DNA from: Chloroflexota bacterium
GTDB lineage: Bacteria > Chloroflexota > Limnocylindria > P2-11E
Assembly: GCA_005881085.1 (NCBI GenBank)
Contig: VBGU01000038.1
Coordinates: 1 to 12,719 of the forward strand
Reading direction: 5' to 3'
DNA: 12,719 nucleotides
The number at the start of each line of letters is the position of its first letter. Within the stretch, counting starts at the first letter, position 1. A program made the translations under genes and the position numbers. Below, piece by piece: positions 1 to 6,424 of the stretch. The notes below the pieces were generated by a model. That model was not told the origin of the DNA and did no database searches. It saw only the letters and a list, made by a program, of their open reading frames with translations.

Positions 1-1162
1 AGTATGACGACGCGATGCCCCTCGGCCAGGCGACCTCGCGCGCGCCCGTGAACGCGGCGAGATCGTCCACCGCGTCTTCGATGGCGCGACGTGTCGAGCG
101 GTCGCGCGGCGCGTCGCGTTCGAGGTGGAACGTGACGACCTCGAGGAGGCCGCGCTGACGATCCATTTTTGGGTCGACCGTTCCGATGAGCCGATCGCGA
201 TGCAGGATCGGCATCGCCCAGAAGCCTCTGACGCGAAGGTGCTTGGGTACGTAGATCTCCATGCGGTAGCGCATCCCGAAGAGGATCTCGGTGCGCCGCC
301 GATCGATGATCAGGTTGTCAAACGGCGAGAGCAGCGTCGTGCGGTCGGAGTCCGTCGCGTGCGCATCGGATAGGACGAAGTACGGACCGCGCAGGCCGGC
401 GATCTCGACTTGCCGCGCGATGCCCTCGCGCTCCAGGCGCACCAAAGCCTCCTTCGTCACGAAGCGCCCGAACGCGTACACGCGACGCAGCTCCTGAAGA
501 GTCGCGACACCCGTCGCCGCGAGCGCGCGTTCGGTGGCGACTCGCGCCGCCGCGGTCGGCCTGAGCGGCTTCACCCGAGGGAGCCAGCCCTTCGCGAGCG
601 TGAAGAAGCGCCTCCCGCTGGCGCGTCCGCCGACGGTCACGTCCCCGAGCCGGATGAGGAACGAGAGCATCTGCGACACGTTCCGATCGGCGTTCCATCC
701 GGACGTCGTCCACGAATGCACCGATCGGTCCTCGAAAGCGCTGAGCGGCAGCGGGCCCTCCTTCCGAAGGCGGGCCATCACGTGACGTCGCAGACCCGCG
801 TTCCGGCCGACCCAGTCGGTGATGCGTCGCGCATACGGGCCCTCGCCGCTCCGTACCGCACGCATCCGCAGCGCATGCAGCGGCAGATCGGAGGTCGGCG
901 CGATGAACGTGATGTACTCGAAGAAGGCGCGGTCTTTCCACATGAGGCTGTCGAGATCGGCGAGCTTGTACCGGCCGAGGCGTGACCACAGAACGAGGAG
1001 CTGGTTGCGCGCGACAACGTTGGTGGGGTCGAGCTGCAGATAGCCGAGGTGCTCGACCGTCTTCAAGATCGTCGCGGCGCTCGGGCGTCGCGTTCGATCC
1101 AGAAGCTGAGCGTGAATCGCGAGGCGGCGCGCCTCCGCGAGCGTGATCTGGGATATCGCTAT
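1..1162 (-). CDS. AlkX/YcaQ-type winged-helix DNA glycosylase, 3' end cut by window edge
   Basis: This frame is open for 387 codons and runs off the left edge, with probably only a few C-terminal residues missing. The protein fits the HTH_42 / YcaQ family (E. coli YcaQ, about 410 aa, renamed AlkX), which excises alkylated or cross-linked bases. Recognisable blocks are the N-terminal ISxxxARRLA helix, LGYLQLDP near residues 39-46, FFEYITFIAP, SFLIRLGDVTVGG, LLSPFDNLIIDRRR and the ending FTGAREVAWP. Residues Q43-L44-D45 match the catalytic Q-hydrophobic-D motif reported for AlkX, not the QxQ of AlkZ. The start is odd: the best N-terminus is an ATA codon at 1162-1160, overlapping the TAG stop of mrp as ATAG. 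The first conventional start in frame (TTG at 1066) would delete the first helix. Frame and family are secure; the start and the exact substrate are not. Confidence 0.85.
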   Translation of the reverse strand, partial: MAISQITLAEARRLAIHAQLLDRTRRPSAATILKTVEHLGYLQLDPTNVVARNQLLVLWSRLGRYKLADLDSLMWKDRAFFEYITFIAPTSDLPLHALRMRAVRSGEGPYARRITDWVGRNAGLRRHVMARLRKEGPLPLSAFEDRSVHSWTTSGWNADRNVSQMLSFLIRLGDVTVGGRASGRRFFTLAKGWLPRVKPLRPTAAARVATERALAATGVATLQELRRVYAFGRFVTKEALVRLEREGIARQVEIAGLRGPYFVLSDAHATDSDRTTLLSPFDNLIIDRRRTEILFGMRYRMEIYVPKHLRVRGFWAMPILHRDRLIGTVDPKMDRQRGLLEVVTFHLERDAPRDRSTRRAIEDAVDDLAAFTGAREVAWPRGIASSY

Positions 1163-2211
1163 GCGACGGGGACCTGCGGGTGCTTCTCCGGGGCACGCTC
1201 GAGGAAGTTCACGATGAGCTCCTCGGACTCGGGCGACTCGTATGACTCGATCAGGCCCGCGTCCGACAGCCTTGCGATCTCCGGATCGATTGGAAGCTTC
1301 GCGATGAGCGGTGCGTTCGACGCGATGACGAGCTTGAGCCCCTGTGACGGACCGAACACCTCGATCGTGGAGCCGTCCGGCACGCGCACGTAGGACATGT
1401 TCTCGACGATCCCGAGGATGTCGCCGCCGAGCTGCTTGACGAGCTTCACGGCCTTGGTCACGACCATCGCGGCGAGGGCCTGCGGTGTGGTGACGAGGAC
1501 GACGCCGTCGACCGGGAGCGCCTGCATCACCGTGAGCGGCGCGTCGCTCGTCCCCGGCGGAAGGTCGACGATCAGGTAGTCGAGCTCGCCCCAATTCACG
1601 TCGCTGAAGAACTGGCGGATCGCACCAGACACCATCGGACCGCGCCAGATCACGGCCTCGCCCTCTTCAGGCAGGAGCAGGTTCATCGACATGATCGGGA
1701 TGCCGCCGCGCGATTTCGGCGGATTGAGCGTCTTGCCGTCGGAGGAGACCGGCTTCTCGCGCACGCCGAACATGCGCGGAATCGACGGGCCGGTGATGTC
1801 TCCGTCGAGCACGCCGACCCGAAAGCCACGGCGCGTGAGACCGACGGCGAGCAATCCCGCCACGAGCGACTTCCCCACCCCGCCCTTGCCCGACATGACC
1901 GCGATGACGTGCTTTATGCCCTTCTGCTCCGCCATGCCGCGCATCTTCATGCCGGGCCCCGCCGCGGTGGCGTTCGCCGCCGGGAGGTTGTCGGGGAGCT
2001 TGCCGCTGTCGGCGTAGCTGTTCAGGTCGCGCATGAGATCTTCGACGTTGACGCGGCCGCCGCCGTGCCCGGTCGCGCCGGCCATGATCGTCTCGCACTT
2101 CGAGATCGAGCAGGACGCGCACGAGAGGCCGTAGCGCGCGAAGATCCGCGCGGCGTCGGGCCACCGCTCGGCGACGCTTGAGATGGTCATGTCATGGCTG
2201 ATCTGCGCCAA
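1159..2211 (-). CDS. mrp: Mrp/ApbC-type P-loop ATPase with N-terminal DUF1858 domain
   Basis: This 350-aa protein joins a DUF1858 domain (about residues 4-66, DMTI start and a C31-x2-C34-x4-C39 cluster) to an Mrp/NBP35 ATPase of the SIMIBI class, which carries and inserts Fe-S clusters in the cytoplasm. The deviant Walker A GKGGVGKS lies at residues 108-115. VLDGDITGPSIPRMFG, the IVDLPPGTSD switch and the ENMSYV segment follow. Canonical Mrp proteins have a CPxC pair after ENMSYF; here that segment reads VRVPDGSTIEVFG with no cysteine, as I recall for actinobacterial Mrp. If this protein holds a cluster, the DUF1858 cysteines are the candidate ligands. TTG at 2211 is chosen because GGAGG sits 8 nt upstream and because DUF1858 domains usually begin with I-x-x-DMTI. 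An internal ATG at 2190 has no ribosome binding site. Its 3' end overlaps the glycosylase gene. Confidence 0.92.
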   Translation of the reverse strand: MAQISHDMTISSVAERWPDAARIFARYGLSCASCSISKCETIMAGATGHGGGRVNVEDLMRDLNSYADSGKLPDNLPAANATAAGPGMKMRGMAEQKGIKHVIAVMSGKGGVGKSLVAGLLAVGLTRRGFRVGVLDGDITGPSIPRMFGVREKPVSSDGKTLNPPKSRGGIPIMSMNLLLPEEGEAVIWRGPMVSGAIRQFFSDVNWGELDYLIVDLPPGTSDAPLTVMQALPVDGVVLVTTPQALAAMVVTKAVKLVKQLGGDILGIVENMSYVRVPDGSTIEVFGPSQGLKLVIASNAPLIAKLPIDPEIARLSDAGLIESYESPESEELIVNFLERAPEKHPQVPVA

Positions 2212-2219
2212 ATCGGGGT

Positions 2220-2224
2220 CCTCC
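2220..2224 (-). promoter_or_regulatory. Ribosome binding site fixing the TTG start of mrp
   Basis: GGAGG on the minus strand, 8 nt upstream of the TTG at 2211. The competing ATG at 2190 lacks any such site. The first G of the motif is also the last base of an adjacent 7-bp stem, so leader folding could affect its accessibility. Confidence 0.7.
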
Positions 2225-2261
2225 AGATCCGCGGGGATCTGAAGGGGGCCAAGCCCCCTTC
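2224..2261. repeat. Two adjacent perfect inverted repeats in the mrp/CDF divergent spacer
   Basis: CAGATCC (2224-2230), GCGG, then GGATCTG (2235-2241) forms a 7-bp stem with a 4-nt loop. GAAGGGGGC (2241-2249), CAA, then GCCCCCTTC (2253-2261) forms a 9-bp stem with a 3-nt loop. They share base 2241. No T-run follows on either strand, so an intrinsic terminator is unlikely. Read as the mrp leader, both hairpins sit just upstream of the ribosome binding site. A structured leader, a protein-binding site or a dispersed genomic repeat are all possible. Confidence 0.6.
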
Positions 2262-2275
2262 AATTGCTTCAATTG
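2259..2275. repeat. Tandem TTCAATTG repeat, candidate operator
   Basis: TTCAATTG occurs at 2259-2266 and 2268-2275, a 9-bp period, and each copy contains the palindrome CAATTG. It lies between the hairpins and the CDF start. On the minus strand TACAAT (2278-2273) overlaps it and would make a reasonable -10 for mrp, but no good -35 is visible. The role is unproven. Confidence 0.35.
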
Positions 2276-2288
2276 TACCGTTCATTCC

Positions 2289-3160
2289 GTGCATCACCGA
2301 GCCAGACAGCGCTCACGTCTTCTGATCGCGCTCGCGCTCGCTGTGATCGTCTTCTTGATCGAAGCGACCGCTTCGCTGCGAACAGCTTGGCGCTGCTCGC
2401 GGAGGCGTTTCACGTCCTCATCGACGTGGTCGCGCTCGGCATCGCCTTCGTCGCGGTGTGGCTTGGCACCCGTCCGGTCACCGATCGCCGAACGTTCGGG
2501 CTCCTCCGCCTCGAAATCCTCGCGACGGTGCTCAACACCGTGTTGCTTCTGATCGTCGCCGCGGTGGTGCTCGTCGAGGGCGTCCGGCGCTTCAGCGAGC
2601 CCTCGCAGGTGCAGAGCGGCCTCGTCCTCGCCGTCGCTGTCGTCGGCCTCTCGAGCAACGCGATCTCCATCTTCCTGCTGCGCGATCCGGACGCGTCGTT
2701 CGCCATGCGCGCCGCGTATCTCGACGTGCTCGCAGATGTCGCCGCGTCGATCGCCGTCATCGTCTCCGCGCTCGCGAACATCTTCGCGGGCCGTCAGCTC
2801 GCGGACACCTTCGCGGCATTCCTCATCGTCGCGCTGATCGTTCCTCGGTCGTTCAGCCTGCTCCGCGAGGCGCTCGACGTGCTTCTCGAAGCGACCCCGC
2901 GCGACGTGAACGTCGACAGCCTGCGCGAGCACGTTCTCGCGTGCAGTGGCGTGGTCGACATCCACGATCTCCATGTGTGGACGATCACCAGCGGCATGAA
3001 TGTGATCTCCGCCCACGTCGTGGTGCATAGCGGCGCGGACCCGAGCGTGGTGCTCGACGATCTGGCGACGTGCCTTCGCGGCGACTTCGACATCGAGCAC
3101 TCGACGTTCCAGCTCGAGACCGAGGATCGCAAGCGCATCGAGAGCGGAACGCACCCGTGA
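2289..3160 (+). CDS. CDF-family cation efflux transporter (CzcD/ZitB type), apparent frameshift near 2376
   Basis: Cation diffusion facilitators export Zn(II), Cd(II) or Co(II) in exchange for protons. The first membrane helix (RLLIALALAVIVFLIE) is read from the GTG at 2289. The rest of the family sequence is one frame lower from about 2378: NSLALLAEAFHVLID (TM2, HxxxD site), RTFGLLRLEILATVLN (TM3), a TM5 site DVLAD, and the cytoplasmic domain with IHDLHVWTITSG. The two frames meet near 2376-2378, just after a perfect inverted repeat, so one base (or 1+3n) seems to be missing. The downstream frame alone is open from a TTG at 2264, but its first 36 codons encode no membrane helix and look like out-of-frame translation. 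This is either an assembly error or a recent pseudogene. TM5 has Asp where many zinc exporters have His. The stop overlaps the GTG of the next gene. Confidence 0.85.
2360..2375 (+). repeat. Perfect hairpin at the CDF frameshift point
   Basis: CGAAGCG (2360-2366), AC, CGCTTCG (2369-2375) is a perfect inverted repeat ending one or two bases before the inferred indel. Such a structure could cause sequencing error, assembly error or replication slippage. No slippery heptamer for programmed -1 frameshifting is visible before it. Confidence 0.55.
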
Positions 3161-4149
3161 ATCCGCCCGGCGACCTCGACGCGATCCTCGACGGATGGCG
3201 CCTTCCGCGTCCTCGCACTATCGCACCGGCGCGCGAGGGCTACCAGAACACGACCCTCTTCGTCAGCTGCGCCTCCGGGGAATACGTCCTCAAGATCTAT
3301 TCGAACGTCGCCGACCTCGCCCATCGGCGTTTCGAGCATGAGCTGCTCGCACGGCTCGCTCTCGCCGAGTTGCCCTTCGGGGTGCCGCGACCTGTCCCTG
3401 GCACGGATGCAAACACGCTCCGTTTCGTGGATGGCCGACCGGCGGTCCTCTTCGCGCGCATCGAGGGCGAGGCGCTGCCAAAGGACGGCGGCGCGCACCT
3501 CCAGCCGGCTGCCGCCGCGCTCGCACGGCTTGACGCCGTTTTGGCTGAGCTCGGCCACTTCGACCACCGGCCGCCGAGGTTCGAGGGCGACCTCGAACGC
3601 GTCCATCCTTTCGTCGACGACATCGGGGAGGCGGTCGAAGACTCGGGCCTCGACGTCTCGCAAGCGAGGCTTCTTCACCGCGCAATGGACCGCGCGAGCG
3701 AGCTCGCGGCTCCCGTCTACGCCTCGCTGCCGCGGCAGGTCACGCACGGGGACTTCGCGTTCGGCAACACGCTCGTGAAGGACGGTGTCGTCACCGGGCT
3801 CGTGGACTTTGAGCACGCCGGTATCGACGTTCGCGCGATGGACCTCGCGGCCGCGCTGTACCGCTTCCCGGCGCATGAGAATGCGCTCGGCGAGTGCGAG
3901 AGTTTCGGCTACGCGTACGGCGCGGTCTTGCCGCTGGACATCACCGAAGTCGCCGCGCTACCGGCGCTGTTGCTCGTGCGCTCAGGTGTGTTCGTCGCGC
4001 ACTGGGTCGGCCGTTATCGCGCGGGGCTCGCCACAATCGACGAGGTTCGGCCCCGCGCGGCCCGCGCGCTCTTCACAGCGGACTGGGTCGAGGAGAACGG
4101 CAGTGAGCTCGTGCGTCGCGCGATGGGCTGGATCGGCGAGCGCGTCTAA
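3157..4149 (+). CDS. APH-fold phosphotransferase, possibly homoserine kinase type II-like
   Basis: The 330-aa protein has the aminoglycoside phosphotransferase / choline kinase fold. An N-lobe carries YVLKIY with the ATP-binding Lys near residue 46. The catalytic loop HGDFAFGN (H197, D199, N204) and the metal-binding DFE (from D217) follow. The opening GYQNTTLFV and the LPFGVPRPVP stretch resemble bacterial homoserine-kinase-II/YihE-like small-molecule kinases more than aminoglycoside-resistance enzymes, but the substrate cannot be assigned. The start is the GTG at 3157, whose last two bases begin the TGA stop of the CDF gene (GTGA), implying translational coupling; an upstream in-frame extension into the CDF gene to 3070 looks spurious. 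At its 3' end the TAA stop overlaps the convergent zur stop. Confidence 0.85.
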   Translation: MNPPGDLDAILDGWRLPRPRTIAPAREGYQNTTLFVSCASGEYVLKIYSNVADLAHRRFEHELLARLALAELPFGVPRPVPGTDANTLRFVDGRPAVLFARIEGEALPKDGGAHLQPAAAALARLDAVLAELGHFDHRPPRFEGDLERVHPFVDDIGEAVEDSGLDVSQARLLHRAMDRASELAAPVYASLPRQVTHGDFAFGNTLVKDGVVTGLVDFEHAGIDVRAMDLAAALYRFPAHENALGECESFGYAYGAVLPLDITEVAALPALLLVRSGVFVAHWVGRYRAGLATIDEVRPRAARALFTADWVEENGSELVRRAMGWIGERV

Positions 4150-4577
4150 CGGCGCTTGCCTCGGCACCTCGCGCAGAGGCCATAGAAATCGAGCGCGGCG
4201 TGGTCGACCGCGAAGTCGTGCCGCCGTCCGACGGACGCGAGCATCGGCGCGACCACGTCCTCGGCGACATCGTCGACGCGCTGGCAGTTGGTGCACACGA
4301 GATGGTGGTGATGCTCGGCATCGCAGGCGATGTATGCCGACACGTGGCCGTCGCGCTCGAAACGGCTGGCCATCCTGTCCTCGACCTGCTGCTCGAGCGC
4401 GCGATACACGGTCGCTCGGCCGATCGTCGGATGGGTCTCTCGGATGCGGTCGTAGAGCTCCTGCGCCGAAAGGGCGCGCTTCGCCGAAGCGAGCGCCTCC
4501 GCCACCACCACGCGCTGGGCCGTGCGCCGTCGGCCTCCCGCTGCAAGACGCGTGTCGATCGATGCGGTGCTCACCAC
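4146..4577 (-). CDS. zur: Fur-family zinc uptake regulator, Zur-like
   Basis: This 143-aa Fur-family repressor has a winged-helix DNA-binding half (residues 15-80, with RATVYRALEQ as recognition helix) and a C-terminal dimerisation half. Structural zinc would be held by C95-x2-C98 and C135-x2-C138. C85 followed by H89-H92 matches the regulatory zinc site of actinobacterial Zur (Cys plus downstream histidines), which separates Zur from iron-sensing Fur. The gene is divergent from znuACB across 87 bp containing two Zur-like palindromes, so it probably represses that operon when zinc is sufficient and may regulate itself. Two consecutive GTG codons (4577 and 4574) can start it. No convincing ribosome binding site precedes either, so leaderless translation is possible. 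Confidence 0.88.
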   Translation of the reverse strand: MVSTASIDTRLAAGGRRRTAQRVVVAEALASAKRALSAQELYDRIRETHPTIGRATVYRALEQQVEDRMASRFERDGHVSAYIACDAEHHHHLVCTNCQRVDDVAEDVVAPMLASVGRRHDFAVDHAALDFYGLCARCRGKRR

Positions 4578-4605
4578 CAGTCAGGATAGAGCCATTGCGG
4601 GCTAT

Positions 4606-4634
4606 TTGACACTCAGTCTCATCTGGCATACGTT
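4606..4634 (+). promoter_or_regulatory. Predicted sigma70-type promoter of znuACB
   Basis: A perfect -35 TTGACA (4606-4611) is followed after 17 bp by TACGTT (4629-4634), a partial -10 match. The -35 is embedded in one Zur-like palindrome and the -10 abuts the other, an arrangement in which a bound repressor would block RNA polymerase. Confidence 0.6.
4607..4621. promoter_or_regulatory. Putative Zur box 1
   Basis: TGACACTCAGTCTCA is an imperfect 15-bp inverted repeat (TGACA/TCTCA arms around 5 bp). It agrees at 9 of 11 defined positions with the actinobacterial Zur consensus TGAnAAnnATTnTCA as I recall it. It overlaps the -35 hexamer and lies about 30 bp upstream of zur. Confidence 0.65.
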
Positions 4635-4648
4635 GAGACCCATTCTCA
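4634..4648. promoter_or_regulatory. Putative Zur box 2
   Basis: TGAGACCCATTCTCA has perfect 5-bp arms TGAGA/TCTCA around a 5-bp centre and agrees at 10 of 11 defined positions with the recalled Zur consensus. It starts at the last base of the predicted -10. The two box centres are 27 bp apart, which could allow more than one Zur dimer to bind. Confidence 0.7.
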
Positions 4649-4653
4649 GTTAC

Positions 4654-4659
4654 GGGAGG
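4654..4659 (+). promoter_or_regulatory. Ribosome binding site of znuA
   Basis: GGGAGG lies 5 nt before the GTG at 4665. This supports the GTG over the in-frame ATG at 4692, although the shorter start would also leave a complete signal peptide. Confidence 0.6.
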
Positions 4660-4664
4660 CCGCC

Positions 4665-5579
4665 GTGCATGCGCCCCTCGCGACGCACCTAATGAGACGG
4701 GTCCTGGTCGCCATCACCATCGTTGCCATGGGCTCGTGCGGTCCAACGGTCTCCCCCACCCCCTCCACGGCCGGCGCGCCCATAGCGGTGCTCGGCGCGG
4801 AAAACTTCTACGCCGACCTCCTCGCTCAGATCGGCGGGTCGCGCGTGACCGCGTCGAGCATCCTCAACGATCCGAGCGCGGATCCGCATGAGTACGAGGC
4901 AAATCCGGCCACGGCGAAGCTCGTCGCGGACTCGAGGCTCGTCATAGTCAACGGGATCGGGTACGACAACTTCATGGAAAAGCTCCTCAGTGCGTCGACG
5001 AAGCCTGATCGCGTCGTCATCAATGTCCAGGACATCCTGGCCGTGAAGGACGACGTCAACGTTCACGTCTGGTACGAGCCCAGCACGATGCCGAAGATCG
5101 CCGACGCGGCGGCCGCGGCGCTCGCGAAGCTCGAACCGCAGAACGCCGCGTACTTCTCCGAGCAGAAGGCCAAGTACCTCGCTGCGCTAAAGCCGGTGAA
5201 TGACAAGATCGCGACCCTCAAGGCCAAATACGCCGGCGCGCCGATCGCGTTCACCGAGAACGTCGCCGGATATCTCACCGACGCGATCGGCCTCAACGTT
5301 GTGACCCCGCCGGCGTTCATGGAGGCGATCGAGTCGGGGACCGATCCGGCGCCAGCCGACGTCGCGACCGAGCGGGATCTCCTCACTGGGCACAAGGTGA
5401 AAGCTCTCGTGTACAACGCGCAGGTCACGTCGCCGCTCACCGAACAGATCCGCGAGCTCGCGGTGAGCAGCAATGTGCCCGTCGTGCCGGTGGCCGAGAC
5501 GATCCCGCCGAGCTTCAAGACGTTCCAGGACTGGCAGCTGGCGCAGCTCGACGAGCTGGAGAGGGCGCTCGCGAAATAG
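4665..5579 (+). CDS. znuA: Zinc (or manganese) ABC transporter, substrate-binding lipoprotein ZnuA-like
   Basis: This 304-aa cluster A-I solute-binding protein captures metal outside the membrane and delivers it to ZnuBC. Residues 10-25 form a lipoprotein signal (MRR, hydrophobic core, AMGSC with C25), then a Pro/Thr/Ser-rich linker. Likely ligands, by alignment in mind, are H75 in DPHEYE, H134 in NVHVWYEP, E198 in FTEN and E278 in AETIPP. Typical zinc binders have a third His where E198 sits. The H-H-E-acid set is closer to manganese proteins such as PsaA, and the His-rich loop of ZnuA is absent. The Zur-like regulator and palindromes upstream nevertheless argue for zinc. It is first in a three-gene operon, 17 nt before znuC. 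Confidence 0.88.
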   Translation: MHAPLATHLMRRVLVAITIVAMGSCGPTVSPTPSTAGAPIAVLGAENFYADLLAQIGGSRVTASSILNDPSADPHEYEANPATAKLVADSRLVIVNGIGYDNFMEKLLSASTKPDRVVINVQDILAVKDDVNVHVWYEPSTMPKIADAAAAALAKLEPQNAAYFSEQKAKYLAALKPVNDKIATLKAKYAGAPIAFTENVAGYLTDAIGLNVVTPPAFMEAIESGTDPAPADVATERDLLTGHKVKALVYNAQVTSPLTEQIRELAVSSNVPVVPVAETIPPSFKTFQDWQLAQLDELERALAK

Positions 5580-5596
5580 TTAGCCTGAGCACCGCG

Positions 5597-6424
5597 ATGC
5601 AAGCGCCGCCCGCGGTCCGATTCGAACGAGTAACGCTCAGCTACGGCGCCCGCGCGATTTGGAGCGACCTGTCGCTCGACATCAGGCCGGGCACATTCGT
5701 CGCGATCCTCGGGCCGAACGGCTCAGGGAAGACCTCGCTCCTCAGGGCGATCCTCGGTCTGGTGGCGCCGTCCGGCGGCCGCATCGAGGTGCTCGGCCGC
5801 GCGCCGCAGCGCGGCGACCCCGGAATCGGGTACGTCCCGCAGCACTCGAGCTTCGACCCCGACCTGCCGTTCCGCGGCCGTGACCTCGTCAGGCTGGGAA
5901 TCGACGGTCATCGCTGGGGGATCGGCCTGCCCGATGCCACGGCGAGGGCGCGGGTCGATCGCGTTCTCGTGTCCGTCGACGCGGAAGGCTACGCCGATGC
6001 GCCGATCGGACGTCTGTCCGGCGGCGAGCAACAGCGCCTGCGCATCGCCCAGGCGCTCGTCGGCGATCCGCAGGTGCTCCTCTGTGACGAGCCGCTCGCC
6101 AACCTAGATCTGCGCTACCAGCAGACCATCACCGCGCTTATCGCGGCGTGGCGCGAGCGAACCGGCGGCACGGTCCTATTCGTGACCCACGACGTGAACC
6201 CGGTCCTCGGCCTCGTCGATCAGGTCCTTTTCGTCGTGAGCGGCCGATGGGCCGCCGGCACCCCCGACGAGGTGCTGACGTCCGAGCGGATGTCCGAGCT
6301 GTACCGATCGCACGTCGACGTCGTACGCGTCCACGGACGCATCGTCGTGGTCGGCGAGTCGACCGAGTCCGGATTCAACGTCGAGGAGCCGCACCACGTC
6401 CCCGTTGCGGTCGAGCCGCACTGA
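5597..6424 (+). CDS. znuC: Zinc ABC transporter ATP-binding protein ZnuC-like
   Basis: This 275-aa ABC ATPase powers metal import from the cytoplasmic face. All motifs are present: aromatic Y16, Walker A GPNGSGKTS (39-47), Q-loop Q82, signature LSGGE (140-144), Walker B LLCDEP (D164, E165) and H-loop H198. After the nucleotide-binding domain comes an unusual tail (about 245-275) ending EEPHHVPVAVEPH, with three histidines and several acidic residues, which could sense or buffer metal. Metal-transport ATPases of this group are usually about 250-260 aa. Its TGA stop shares one base with the ATG of znuB, indicating coupled translation. Confidence 0.93.
   Translation: MQAPPAVRFERVTLSYGARAIWSDLSLDIRPGTFVAILGPNGSGKTSLLRAILGLVAPSGGRIEVLGRAPQRGDPGIGYVPQHSSFDPDLPFRGRDLVRLGIDGHRWGIGLPDATARARVDRVLVSVDAEGYADAPIGRLSGGEQQRLRIAQALVGDPQVLLCDEPLANLDLRYQQTITALIAAWRERTGGTVLFVTHDVNPVLGLVDQVLFVVSGRWAAGTPDEVLTSERMSELYRSHVDVVRVHGRIVVVGESTESGFNVEEPHHVPVAVEPH

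Noticed and set aside
318..1196. Long minus-strand ORF of 292 codons overlapping the glycosylase region
   Set aside because: It is a shadow: Arg/Pro/Ala-rich with no family features, while the neighbouring frame encodes a recognisable AlkX/YcaQ protein over its whole length.
2241..2261. GC-rich hairpin as a rho-independent terminator
   Set aside because: No T-run follows on either strand, and it lies between divergent gene starts.
2340..2400. Programmed -1 frameshift in the CDF gene
   Set aside because: The direction fits, but there is no X-XXY-YYZ slippery site and efflux genes of this family are not known to use one; indel or sequence error is simpler.
2794..3876. 360-codon minus-strand ORF opposite the CDF and kinase genes
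   Set aside because: Charged, repetitive translation typical of the antisense of GC-rich coding DNA; both plus-strand frames have clear homology.
3157..4149. Aminoglycoside resistance gene
   Set aside because: The APH fold is shared by many metabolic kinases; the N-terminal and catalytic regions look closer to homoserine-kinase-II-like proteins and there is no mobile-element context.
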